Both the position numbers and the translations under genes were made by a program. A DNA stretch of 33,451 nucleotides from Bacteroidota bacterium (GTDB taxonomy: Bacteria > Bacteroidota > Bacteroidia > Bacteroidales > B18-G4). The stretch's first letter is position 1, and the number at the start of each line of letters is the position of its first letter. The stretch is from positions 1 through 33,451 of the forward strand of contig JAHJRE010000165.1 of assembly GCA_018831055.1 (NCBI GenBank), written 5' to 3'. The notes below the pieces were generated by a model, which had not been told where the DNA came from, searched no databases, and saw only the letters and a list, made by a program, of their open reading frames with translations. Below, in pieces: positions 7,737 to 16,190 of the stretch.

Positions 7737-9296
7737 CTAATCCCGGAGACAACGAACAGAAAGTCCGGCGACCTTATTGTAGTCGTTGCGATACACACCG
7801 TTGTTGTCGAAGGTTAACCCCCGGCCCCATGCGTTAAAAGCGTCGCTTCCCGCAGAAGACCAAAAGTAGTCCTCGGCTCCTATACTGTAAAAATTCCAAT
7901 TGCTCCCGCGGTAACCGCCCGGCAATGCGGAAAAGCCATAGTCATTTGTACCGTTTCCGCCACTGTTCCATCCAGTTGAGGATTTTAATTTTTTGCCTGC
8001 ATCTGAACCACGGCATCCATCATTATTCCATACAGGATCACCAACATAATACTGGCTATCTACAGATCCCTCAAGTATTTTCCATTCCTCATCACTGGGA
8101 ATATGCCAATCCTCAGGACAAATACCCTTTACTCCGCTGGGAACTGCATTGCTGCTAGATGATCCATTCATTAATGCACCCCAGTTGTATAATCTGCCAT
8201 ATGTATCGCAGTTGGATGCATTGTTATCATAGCACCAGGAGTTGCTTGTCTGGTAATTCAGGTTTTCGGCCATCCAGCATTGAGTACCTATAAGGGTTGT
8301 TGAATATAATTTGTTATCCCTTAGGTCGGTATAGTTATGCCCGCAAATAAATATTTGGATATTATTTTCAGTGAATGTTGAATTATAAATATCAAAGAAA
8401 GCATAAATCCGGTAATATACATTGTCTCCATTATTAAAGTCACCACTATCCGTAAAGAGTGTAACATTTTCATTTACTGTCCCATATGCCGCCTCCCAGC
8501 TTGAATTGCCTAATTTGCGGTCGATTTTAAAACCGTCTTCACCCTGGCTGTGATCTGACCAGGTAAGCGATATTTCTTGCCAATTGACCTGAGTTAAATT
8601 TAAATTGTCCGGAGCCGGTATTTGGGTATTTATTTCGGATTGTGAAAACCCCGAATGAGCTGTATCAACATAAGCGTAAACTTTGTAATAGATCGTGTTA
8701 TTCAAGGGGAAATTATTATCTGTAAAGCCTGTCACATTTTCATTTATCGTTGCATAGGCTGTCTCCCAGGCTAAGTTTCCTACTTTACGGTCTATTTTAA
8801 AGCCGTCTTCACCGGTAGTACCATCCTGCCATGTCAGATGTATTTCAGTTAAAGAAATCAATTCTACATGCAAGTTCGTAATAGGTGATATACTGAAAGT
8901 TTTTGATATTTCTGCGGCATCAGAATGCTTCATACCGGCAAAAGCATAAATTCGGTATTGGTAAGTTATATCGGGATCCGGAATTATATCGTTGTCGGTT
9001 GTTTCAAAGGTTCCGACGGGTATTATTTTATATTTCAACTGCCATAGGTCATTTCCGACTTTGCGATCAAAGATAAAACCATCTATATGAGTTTCATTAC
9101 AATTCCATGTCAGCATTTTTTCAGAAAGGCTTATGTCAATTATCTGCAAATCGTACGGTGCCCAATCTGAGGGTGAAGCATTTTCATCGTAAGGATTTTC
9201 CCACTCCCGTTTTTGGCAGGAATAGATTATGGCCAAAGAAAACAGAATGAAAAGCGCAATAGCGACCTGAATTGAAATACGGTATGTTGATTTCAT
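7737..9296 (-). CDS. FISUMP-domain lipoprotein with three FN3 domains
   Basis: The start chosen is ATG at 9294-9296. It gives MKSTYRIS and a lipoprotein signal peptide with IIYSC (Cys27), exactly parallel to the paralogue at 6654. An ATG 60 bp upstream would add 20 residues that spoil the signal peptide. The 519-residue protein has the QKREWENPYDE motif after the lipid-anchor Cys. Three FN3-like domains follow, with repeated 'DGFKIDRKVGN..W' and 'YYKVYAYVD'-type strands. A C-terminal FISUMP domain contains IGTQCWMAENL, ICPEDWHIPSDEEW, DYGFSALPGGYR and SVRCLRD. The extra FN3 copies compared with its neighbours suggest internal duplication. The likely place is the outer membrane surface, with the FISUMP tip exposed; the partner is unknown. 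The last 60 codons are the DGR-like region C. Confidence 0.9.
   Translation of the reverse strand: MKSTYRISIQVAIALFILFSLAIIYSCQKREWENPYDENASPSDWAPYDLQIIDISLSEKMLTWNCNETHIDGFIFDRKVGNDLWQLKYKIIPVGTFETTDNDIIPDPDITYQYRIYAFAGMKHSDAAEISKTFSISPITNLHVELISLTEIHLTWQDGTTGEDGFKIDRKVGNLAWETAYATINENVTGFTDNNFPLNNTIYYKVYAYVDTAHSGFSQSEINTQIPAPDNLNLTQVNWQEISLTWSDHSQGEDGFKIDRKLGNSSWEAAYGTVNENVTLFTDSGDFNNGDNVYYRIYAFFDIYNSTFTENNIQIFICGHNYTDLRDNKLYSTTLIGTQCWMAENLNYQTSNSWCYDNNASNCDTYGRLYNWGALMNGSSSSNAVPSGVKGICPEDWHIPSDEEWKILEGSVDSQYYVGDPVWNNDGCRGSDAGKKLKSSTGWNSGGNGTNDYGFSALPGGYRGSNWNFYSIGAEDYFWSSAGSDAFNAWGRGLTFDNNGVYRNDYNKVAGLSVRCLRD
7740..7919 (-). other. DGR-like variable region C at the 3' end of a FISUMP lipoprotein
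   Basis: These 60 codons correspond without gaps to regions A and B. They begin at GGCGGTTACCGC and end with 21 nt identical to region B. The interior is rich in NNC/NNT codons (for example YRNDYNK, then GTC-GCC where an AAC pair could be ancestral). Third-base changes also exist, so B and C need not come from one template. Confidence 0.45.
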
Positions 9297-9342
9297 GACT
9301 TCCTGATTTGGGGTTGTTGCATTTCCAAGGTTTTTAAGATAA

Positions 9343-10320
9343 ACAACATCTTGCAAATTACAAAAAAAACAGGTCTGGAGAAAGGAAAAAATTACTTATG
9401 GATTTACTTATCCATCGTATGCGCTTTGCTATTATTCGTATCTAAAAGATGAATATTTGTATAGATGGTGTGTTAATATGATGTGGAGATACTCGTTGAT
9501 TTTCGCTATTTTTTTTCTAAAAGATACTAAAAACGGAAAAACGTATGTTTTGAAAGTGTATTTTTATAATTACCCGGATAGAAAAAAGGATGTATGGATT
9601 GTGATTAGTACTATGGATTTAAAGACAAAATTATTTTGGATGGTGTTAAAAGGCCGGTTTTCTATATTTATAACCGATCTCCAATTGATAAAATCCACAT
9701 AAGCCAGGGTTATTGTATTGTGTTGTAGGTAACTATTATTTTCCGGATAGTGGTTACGACGGACGACAATATTTATGGGAAACCGACCAACATTAGCTAT
9801 ACCTGAGAAAAGTCATTTACCCGGACTTTTTTGAAAATGAGATCTACTTGTGGATAGAGAATGGCATCCTTATTTTTAAGTATGTTAAGGATAATTCATT
9901 GGCATTTAAACCAAAACGTCCCAGAGAATATCATCACTGGACTGAATAAGAAAATGCATGTTTGTTGATTACGAGAAGTTACCGCAAATGGAAATGGGGG
10001 CAAGTTATTCTCGAACGACAATGGATTAAGGGTTCATTTGTAAGTTTTTGGAATGCACGAGGGTTATATATCTATGAAAATGATCAAGGCTTTGAATCGT
10101 TTCTTAGAGTATATGATCCGGAAATATGGCTGGAATGTATGCAACGCTGGGTGGATATCCTGTATGATGAAAAGACCAACCTGGCAAAGATTTTCCAGGA
10201 TCTGTTGCTGAATTATCATGAAGAGTTTCCTAAACTTGGAATCAATATTTATAATTTTCTCGAAGAAATCCAATTATTCTCCAGCTCAACATGCTTTGGG
10301 AGTGGACAGGGGAATTTATC
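9343..10320 (+). pseudogene. Frameshifted remnant of an unidentified gene
   Basis: This stretch between two FISUMP genes reads as one decayed plus-strand gene of about 320 codons. Frame 1 is open from 9343 to 9702 (includes KNGKTYVLKVYFYNYPDR). Reading then shifts near 9600-9650 to another frame (GVKRPVFYIYNRSPIDKIHI) and shifts again near 9720-9728 (GNYYFPDSGYDGRQYLW). From there one frame continues to about 10320 through in-frame stops TAG 9794-9796 and TAA 9947-9949 (FENEIYLWIENGILIFKYV; later FWNARGLYIYENDQGF, EIWLECMQRWVDILYDE and LLNYHEEFPKLGINIYNFL). The composition is that of a real, Trp- and Tyr-rich protein, not random sequence. I do not recognise the family. It has no visible partner and runs opposite to its neighbours. 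Confidence 0.6.
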
Positions 10321-10354
10321 AATAAATGTTTTATTGATTCCATTATCATTTTTT

Positions 10355-11371
10355 TTAATCTTTAAGGCAACGGGCAGAAAGGCCATAACCTTTACCTAAA
10401 TAGTTACTCCTGATCTCATCCCGGTCATTCTGAAAATCCCGATACCAGGCTTCTGCACTATTGCTTTCTGTTGATGACCAGAATAAACCATTAAATCCAA
10501 TATAACCTCCGTAGTATCCATTGTCATTGCGATAGCCACCGGGTAAAGCTGAAAAACCGTATTCATTTGTTCCGTTTCCCAAGTAATTCCAACCCGATTC
10601 AGCTTTAAGTTTTTTCCCTGCATCAAAACCACGGAAACCGGTTTGGTCCCATTCGGGATCACCGAGGCTATAATGGCTGTCTACATATCCTTCCAGAATT
10701 TTCCATTCAGCATGACTGGGAACATGCCATCCTGGAGGGCAAATACCTTGTACCCCGCTGGGAACACTATTGCTGCTGCTAGTACCACTCATCAGTGTTT
10801 GCCAGTCATAAAGCCGGCCAAGAGAATCACAATAGATTGCATTATTTTCATAGCACCAGGAGTTTCCTGCAACAGAATTTAAATTTTCAGCCATCCAGCA
10901 TTGTTCACCAATCAGGGTTGTTTTATAACTTAATCCATTCCTGTGATCTGTAAATGAAACTCCGCAAATAAATATAATTACGTTATTCTCTGCATAGTCC
11001 GAAAGGCCACCCCCATAGAACGCGGCTACCCGGTAATGATATATGTTTCCAGGAATGAAGTTGCCACTGTCGATGAAACTCATAAAATTTTTTCCTGTTT
11101 CCGCGTATCCTTCATTCCATGCACTGTCTCCTTCTTTTTTGTCTATTTTGAATCCATCTATCTGTGTCACATCACAATGCCAGGTAAGAAGAATTTTGTT
11201 TACACCTGTTTCCATTACATATAAGTCATAGGGTCCCCAATCGGAAAGATTATTGTTGCTGTCGTATGGATTATCCCAATCTTTCTTACCGCAAGCATGG
11301 TGTAATATAATACTTGTAGAAATAATGAAAATGATTATTACCGGAGAAAACAAACGGTAGGCAATTTTCAT
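10355..11371 (-). CDS. FISUMP-domain lipoprotein, divergent paralogue
   Basis: The chosen ATG at 11369-11371 gives MKIAYRLF and a hydrophobic signal (VIIIFIISTSIIL) ending at HHAC, a weak lipobox. It is followed by GKKDWDNPYDS, which matches the post-Cys motif of the two lipoprotein neighbours. An upstream ATG at 11407 would add 12 residues. The protein (338 residues) has one FN3-like domain (LLTWHCDVTQIDGFKIDKKE to YHYRVAAFYG). A C-terminal FISUMP domain follows: IGEQCWMAENL, SWCYENN, YGRLYDWQTLM, ICPPGWHVPSHAEW, EYGFSALPGGYR and SARCLKD. Its 3' end differs from those of the other three genes in synonymous bases and by one inserted residue, so it is an older relative and not part of the recently similar set. 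It is divergent from the KAP gene at 11665. Confidence 0.9.
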   Translation of the reverse strand: MKIAYRLFSPVIIIFIISTSIILHHACGKKDWDNPYDSNNNLSDWGPYDLYVMETGVNKILLTWHCDVTQIDGFKIDKKEGDSAWNEGYAETGKNFMSFIDSGNFIPGNIYHYRVAAFYGGGLSDYAENNVIIFICGVSFTDHRNGLSYKTTLIGEQCWMAENLNSVAGNSWCYENNAIYCDSLGRLYDWQTLMSGTSSSNSVPSGVQGICPPGWHVPSHAEWKILEGYVDSHYSLGDPEWDQTGFRGFDAGKKLKAESGWNYLGNGTNEYGFSALPGGYRNDNGYYGGYIGFNGLFWSSTESNSAEAWYRDFQNDRDEIRSNYLGKGYGLSARCLKD

Positions 11372-11599
11372 ACTTACTAATATCAGTTCTGATTTTTTTA
11401 GATTCATATTGGATGGTCAATTAACTAACTAAAGGTATGAAAAAAATCGGGTTGGGTAAAAGAAGAATGCCTGAAATTCATTAAATATCAGCTATGCATT
11501 ATTATTGGGTATTTGTATGTATTAGTAGGTTCTTCTGATAGAAAGGAGTATTAATTAACGTAAGTTATAGACCATCAGCATTTTTTCAGTCTGCAAGTA

Positions 11600-11630
11600 T
11601 TGCTTCGTATGAGAAATTATTTTATATTTA
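11600..11630 (+). promoter_or_regulatory. Candidate Bacteroidota promoter of the KAP NTPase gene
   Basis: TTG at 11600-11602 and TATATTTA at 11623-11630 are spaced by 20 bp. This fits the TTG (-33) and TAnnTTTG (-7) pattern of Bacteroides-type promoters except for the last base. Transcription would start about 25-30 bp before the ATG at 11665. Confidence 0.4.
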
Positions 11631-11664
11631 TAGCTCAATTGTGTAAAATTGAAACATCTTAACC

Positions 11665-13578
11665 ATGGAAAATACTGACAATTCCAGCACATCTAAATAC
11701 GGAGGTCATAACTATACATCCTCTATCAACGATATTCCCATAAATTACCTGAAAGATAATTTGCTGGGTATTGAAAACTATGCTCAGGCATTGGCTGATT
11801 TTATATGTACCAGTTCGACTCCATTAACTATTGGAATACAAGGTGAGTGGGGGACTGGAAAAACCAGTATTATGTTTATGATCAAAGAATTGTTAGGCAA
11901 GAAAAATGTTGCCTCGGCCTGGGTAAATACATGGGAATATTCTTTATTCAGAACTCCGGCAGAAACAACTCCTTCTGTACTTAAAGGGTTACTTGAAAAC
12001 CTGATAAAAACTTGTAAGGAAGAAGGGCACTGGAAAAATGAGCAACGTTTTAATGAGGTTAAAGACCAGGTATATAAAGGATTAGCGATGATTGGTAAAT
12101 TTGCCATAAATATTGCTGCAAATAAATTTGCTGGTGTTGATGCACCAGATATAAGCAAAGAAAGGCTAACTTCAGAAATTGCTGAAGTAAAAGAAAAGAT
12201 CAGAGATATAATAGATCTTATTATAAAAGATCCGGAAAACCCAATAGATAAGATCGTATTCTTTGTTGACGACCTTGATAGGATAGATCCGCCGGTGGCC
12301 GTTGAGATTCTTGAAGCATTGAAAAATATTTTTGATTTGAATTATTGTGTTTTTATCCTGGCTATTGATTATGATGTCGTTATAAAGGGGCTTGAAAAGA
12401 AATTTGGTCCTAAAACAGATAAAAATGAAAGGGAATTTCGGTCTTTCTTTGATAAGATTATTCAGCTGCCTTTCTCAATGCCAGTTAGTGCATATCAGAT
12501 TGATAAATTACTAAAAGCGAAATTTGAAAGCATTAATCTTAAGATTGATAATTCTTTTGAGGATGATCTCGTAAAAATTGTACAACTTGCCGTTGGATAT
12601 ACCCCCAGGAGTATAAAAAGATATATCAATTCATATTCTCTTCTTAAACGAATCCGTGACCTTGATAAAGATCATTCAGCAAGCAGTATGGAAGACTTTT
12701 GCCTTTTCACCCTCATTGGTATACAGATTTCATTTCCTACAGTTTATAGACTTATTAGTAAAGAACCTGATTTTACCAAATGGAATAAAGTATTTGCAAG
12801 ACAAAATGGTGTTGAAGAAATCATTTCTCCAGAAATGGATCATCATTTTATCGATGAAGAGTGGGAACAATTTCTCTGGAACTTTTGTCAAAAGGACACT
12901 TATCTGAAGGTTAAAGCATTATCAATTATTGAATTGTTAAATATCCTGAGAGATAAATTGGGTGAAGATCTACCAGATATAATTCAAAGCTCAATTGCTT
13001 TCACTTCAATTACATCCGTCGATGATGATGTTGAAGCAAAACAATCAAAACCATTTCAGCGGGTTGTATTGAATAATCTGGAGGAATATTTAAATAACAT
13101 GAAGTATTCCGAACTTAAGTTCAAATCCGTCAAGGAGTTAATCACCCATATTGAGAGATCTATAAGAGATCAATATCCCGATTTTGTTTATAAGTATTCG
13201 CCATCCATGGGTGTGACGATATATGCAAATGAAGGGGGAAGGTCAAAATTTGCTGGGATATCGATTTATCGAGGATTCAGTGTCGATATTAACTTGCTTC
13301 GTGATTTTCGTAAAGATTACCGTAAGCCTTTAATTGAAGGCATTGAAACTTCTAACATTAGAAATTATTCACATGGCATAGATTGGTACAAACTCATTGT
13401 TCCTACTATGGATGATTTCGAAAGTAGTAAAGGAAGAATTTTTCAGCTGATAGAAAATAGTAAGGACTTGAAAGAAAATCATTCTGGTAAAATTCTTAAA
13501 GAGAAGGATTTTGGTAAAAAAAATGCTGATTTGCTAAGTAAGTATTTATCAGATGATTATACATATGAACTTACCTAA
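11665..13578 (+). CDS. KAP family P-loop NTPase
   Basis: The 637-residue protein has the hallmarks of the KAP NTPase family. DNLLGIENYAQALADF precedes a Walker A GEWGTGKT (residues 60-67). VNTWEYSLF lies at about 87-95, a Walker B IVFFVDDLDR at 197-206, and FILAIDYDVV shortly after. GYTPRSIKRYINSY at about 312-325 fits the lid region of these STAND-like ATPases. Many KAP proteins carry membrane helices in the N-terminal half; here only a weakly hydrophobic stretch (AMIGKFAINIAANKF, about 141-155) is seen, so it may be soluble or membrane-associated. The C-terminal 250 residues are not recognised and could be the effector or target-sensing part. Family members include the phage exclusion protein PifA, so a defence role is possible but not shown. 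It stands alone, divergent from the FISUMP cluster. Confidence 0.9.
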   Translation: MENTDNSSTSKYGGHNYTSSINDIPINYLKDNLLGIENYAQALADFICTSSTPLTIGIQGEWGTGKTSIMFMIKELLGKKNVASAWVNTWEYSLFRTPAETTPSVLKGLLENLIKTCKEEGHWKNEQRFNEVKDQVYKGLAMIGKFAINIAANKFAGVDAPDISKERLTSEIAEVKEKIRDIIDLIIKDPENPIDKIVFFVDDLDRIDPPVAVEILEALKNIFDLNYCVFILAIDYDVVIKGLEKKFGPKTDKNEREFRSFFDKIIQLPFSMPVSAYQIDKLLKAKFESINLKIDNSFEDDLVKIVQLAVGYTPRSIKRYINSYSLLKRIRDLDKDHSASSMEDFCLFTLIGIQISFPTVYRLISKEPDFTKWNKVFARQNGVEEIISPEMDHHFIDEEWEQFLWNFCQKDTYLKVKALSIIELLNILRDKLGEDLPDIIQSSIAFTSITSVDDDVEAKQSKPFQRVVLNNLEEYLNNMKYSELKFKSVKELITHIERSIRDQYPDFVYKYSPSMGVTIYANEGGRSKFAGISIYRGFSVDINLLRDFRKDYRKPLIEGIETSNIRNYSHGIDWYKLIVPTMDDFESSKGRIFQLIENSKDLKENHSGKILKEKDFGKKNADLLSKYLSDDYTYELT

Positions 13579-13774
13579 AATGAGTATATAAATTGAAAAA
13601 TAACCAATCTGATTCAAAACCTTTCCCTAACAGCTTCCTCTTCAGCAGAGCTTGTTTCCGTTCCGGTTCAACACTTGCAAATTTCAACAAGCTTAACTAT
13701 ATTTACAACTTGTCAAAAAAGGCATCCATTTACCGGGCTTCTTGTCTTTAGTTATGTTTCAAGTCTGCTGTCAT

Positions 13775-14617
13775 TTAGTTTTTGTTGTAACCGAATGGGC
13801 CCCTTGTCAATAAAACTTCTTTCCAATATGATTCTCTGTTTATTATCACGTTGTCATCAATTCTCATAGAACGATATTCTAATAAACTGAATCTAAAATT
13901 TTGTCTTGCGTAGTCTATTCCGTTCTCTGAAATTATTTTTGTCAATTCGTCATTAAAGCCGTGTCCAGTACCTACATAAACAGCCCATCTTGACCAAATA
14001 CCAAAGTCACCATATGCAGAACCAACATATTTTTTGCCGTTTGATTTGTCAGCTATTACATAAACACCTTTGACTTTTTCTAACGCACCTTTCCAATCGT
14101 TCTTTTGATACTTGAAAACCATTTCTAACTCAGGAAAGTCAATGTTTATGTTTTCGTAGTCTGGGAAGTTAATTCCGTCAAAAGGTTTTTTAAGAATTTC
14201 TGATACAATAAAGTCCTTGTAATAGCCTTCAAGTCTGTATGCTCGTCCGCGTAAACCTTGATGGCGATAAAAGTCAATGACAAGACGCCCAATAAGTTCT
14301 TTATGTAATTCAACAAGTTCCAGCTCGTAGCCTACTTCTGTATTTGCTCAATCTTCAAGTCTTTTCACTACTCTGAAAATACCACCAAACAACCATTTAT
14401 TTGGTTCGTGATAAAATCGAATTAAGCTGAAAATATATTCTCGGTTAAAGTCGTTTTTGTTACCACGCCATTCATTCCAATTAACCCACTTGTCCCAACT
14501 TTCTAAATATACGTTTAAAGGTTGTTCGTGTCCGTTCCAACAAGCAAGATGCAATTTGTAGTAACTTAAATCACTTTCTATTAGTTTTAATATATTTTCA
14601 ATCTTGATTTCACTCAT
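13775..14617 (-). pseudogene. GIY-YIG nuclease gene interrupted by one in-frame TGA
   Basis: One continuous frame of 280 codons runs from ATG 14615-14617 to TAA 13775-13777. The only break is TGA at 14348-14350 (codon 90). Before it are the N-terminal residues MSEIKIENIL to FRVVKRLED. After it the frame continues with EVGYELELVELHKELIGRL, FPDYENINIDFPELE and a GIY-YIG domain: KGVYVIADKSNGKKYVGSAYG, the catalytic-type Arg in GIWSRW and the Glu in NRESYWKEVLL. Nothing else is damaged. The start overlaps the stop of the small gene at 14614 by ATGA, pointing to translational coupling. GIY-YIG domains are Mg-dependent DNA nucleases. A nonsense mutation is most likely; recoding or a sequencing error cannot be excluded. 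Translation restarting at ATG 14120-14122 would yield a 115-residue protein with the nuclease domain. Confidence 0.75.
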
Positions 14618-14877
14618 CCAATTCTGTTTTGAAGTTTGTGAGATTTGTTTTTCCAACCCGCAGCACTCTTTGAGTTTACATATTGAATTTTCAAGTCTGG
14701 GAAACTCTTTACAAACTGGATTTTCTTGTCAGGAAACGAATTGTCAAAAAACCAAATACTGTCACTTCCTTTAGCTTCTGATTTGTTCTTCGTAACATAA
14801 ACATAAAGGTCTGGGATAGATGTTACAATTTGAACTTTGAAATCTGGGAACGATGTTACTTCTTTAATTGTTGCCAT
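14614..14877 (-). CDS. Small FPD-repeat protein coupled to the GIY-YIG gene
   Basis: The 87-residue protein has no signal peptide and no family I can name. It contains four variants of one short repeat: SFPDFKVQIV, SIPDLYVYV, SFPDKKIQFV and SFPDLKIQYV, spaced as in a small beta structure, with AAGW near the C terminus. Its stop codon overlaps the start of the nuclease gene by four bases (ATGA), so the two are almost certainly co-translated. The protein might be a partner or inhibitor of the nuclease; that is inference from position only. Confidence 0.7.
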   Translation of the reverse strand: MATIKEVTSFPDFKVQIVTSIPDLYVYVTKNKSEAKGSDSIWFFDNSFPDKKIQFVKSFPDLKIQYVNSKSAAGWKNKSHKLQNRIG

Positions 14878-14984
14878 TTTTACTCTTGTTTTATTTTTTG
14901 CTTACTCTTCTCGGTTTTCAGCTTCCCCGTTGAGGTTCGTGGCTGTCGTTTTAGCCTGACCGCTATTTTAAATGTAACTAATAA

Positions 14985-15824
14985 TTAGTATTTTAAAGTA
15001 TCATTGCTTTTAGTGTATTTGATAAAAAACTTGTCAGGTGATGGATTTACATAAAACATTGCTGTATATATTGATTTTTGACCACAATATTCTTTGTACC
15101 TTCTCATAATCACTTGGGTTTCCGGGTAATTAGTAATCTCTGATACATAGAATTCATTTTCAAAATCAAAGCTCTCATCCATGCTACCGATCTTATAAAC
15201 AATCCTGTTTGAGAAAATTATTGGGCTGTTTTCCGGTGAATATGTCAGAGATTCAAAGTTCTTCCTGGGAAATCGCAAAAGATCACAACTGCGAATAAGG
15301 GTTGTGTTAATGTTGTATTCAGTGATCACCTTGGATGTGCCACTTGGAATGCAGATTACCTTTTCTTCTCCATAAGAAACTGAATAACCTGCGTTTGTCA
15401 GGATAGCGGTTGAAGCGGATAGCGAAATGATGTTGGTCTGGAGAAGGTCATAATAATTAATGCCGCTTACTGATTTGGCCCCGGAAGCGGATGCAGCCGA
15501 TGATACTCCCGAGCTACGTGAATAAGTTACAACCCTTTCTTTGTAATAATCATAGGCTATTCCATTATTCACGCAAAAACTCTTTCCCATCTCAATATAC
15601 AAATCCTCATCGGTCTTATTGTAAACCCTGAAGCTAAAATCACCATTCTCTCCCCAGAAATCATAAAAAACCCGACAATGATCGTTTTCAAAAACAATGT
15701 GGTCATCCTGAATCGGATAATTTTCTACTGACTTTGCTTTGTAAACCTGGTAATAGTTTGTAGTTGAACAGGAAGATAATACCAGTATGCTCAAAGTTGT
15801 AAGAACATAATTCTTTATTTTCAT
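14985..15824 (-). CDS. Hypothetical lipoprotein
   Basis: The 279-residue protein has a lipoprotein signal peptide (MKIKNYVLTTLSILVL) with lipobox LSSC, Cys at residue 19. The mature part contains FSFRVYNKTDEDLYIEMG, which looks like a beta-sandwich strand pair. A Ser/Ala-rich linker (SSGVSSAASASGAKSVSG) follows, and no known catalytic motif is seen. It stands alone, with 107 bp to the small gene at 14877 and a 366-bp empty stretch behind its start. Function is unknown. Confidence 0.85.
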   Translation of the reverse strand: MKIKNYVLTTLSILVLSSCSTTNYYQVYKAKSVENYPIQDDHIVFENDHCRVFYDFWGENGDFSFRVYNKTDEDLYIEMGKSFCVNNGIAYDYYKERVVTYSRSSGVSSAASASGAKSVSGINYYDLLQTNIISLSASTAILTNAGYSVSYGEEKVICIPSGTSKVITEYNINTTLIRSCDLLRFPRKNFESLTYSPENSPIIFSNRIVYKIGSMDESFDFENEFYVSEITNYPETQVIMRRYKEYCGQKSIYTAMFYVNPSPDKFFIKYTKSNDTLKY

Positions 15825-16150
15825 CGTGTTTTGATTTTGGTTATAACGGGCGTTGATTGCTTTTCATCAAATGTATGAGAAAAAATTAAATGTTAAAGAT
15901 ACTTCTGTGGTTTTTTTATGGAATTGCCACCGAGTAAGTGTTTTACCCAGTTTGTGAAAACCTGGTGCTTTCTTTCTGCGATAATCCTAACATAGTTGTT
16001 AATAAAAGAATATTTTTTGCCGAGGTTCAGTTAATTAGTATAGAAATGATGTAAGAACCTTTAGAACACTTTACTGACAGTTTATTTGAAGGATAAAGAT
16101 CGTTTTTATACTTATTTACTTTTTAGTAAGATGTGAGGTTTTGTGAGGTA
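15825..16150. other. Intergenic stretch without recognised genes
   Basis: AT-rich DNA between the lipoprotein start and the radC-like gene. I see no open reading frame of note, tRNA, long repeat or strong hairpin. It should hold the promoter of the lipoprotein gene, but no clear TAnnTTTG site stood out. Confidence 0.6.
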
Positions 16151-16183
16151 AAAAAATAAAAGAGAGCACAGATAGCTCTCTTT
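16151..16183 (-). terminator. Rho-independent terminator of the RadC-like gene
   Basis: AAAGAGAGC (16159-16167) and GCTCTCTTT (16175-16183) form a 9-bp stem with a 7-base loop. On the minus strand it is followed by a T-rich tract (TTTATTTTTT). It starts 8 bp beyond the stop codon at 16191. Confidence 0.85.
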
Positions 16184-16190
16184 CATAGCG

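Noticed and set aside
9294-9356. Longer start of the three-FN3 FISUMP lipoprotein
   Set aside because: The extra 20 residues precede a lipoprotein signal peptide that matches the paralogue exactly from the inner ATG.
14348-14350. Selenocysteine codon in the GIY-YIG gene
   Set aside because: The selenium genes seen serve tRNA selenouridine; I see no convincing bacterial SECIS hairpin after the TGA, and the site is outside the nuclease motifs. Kept only as a remote option.
14878-14984. attC-like recombination site before the FPD-repeat gene
   Set aside because: The stretch has GC-richer words but no paired arms that I could align; not supportable.
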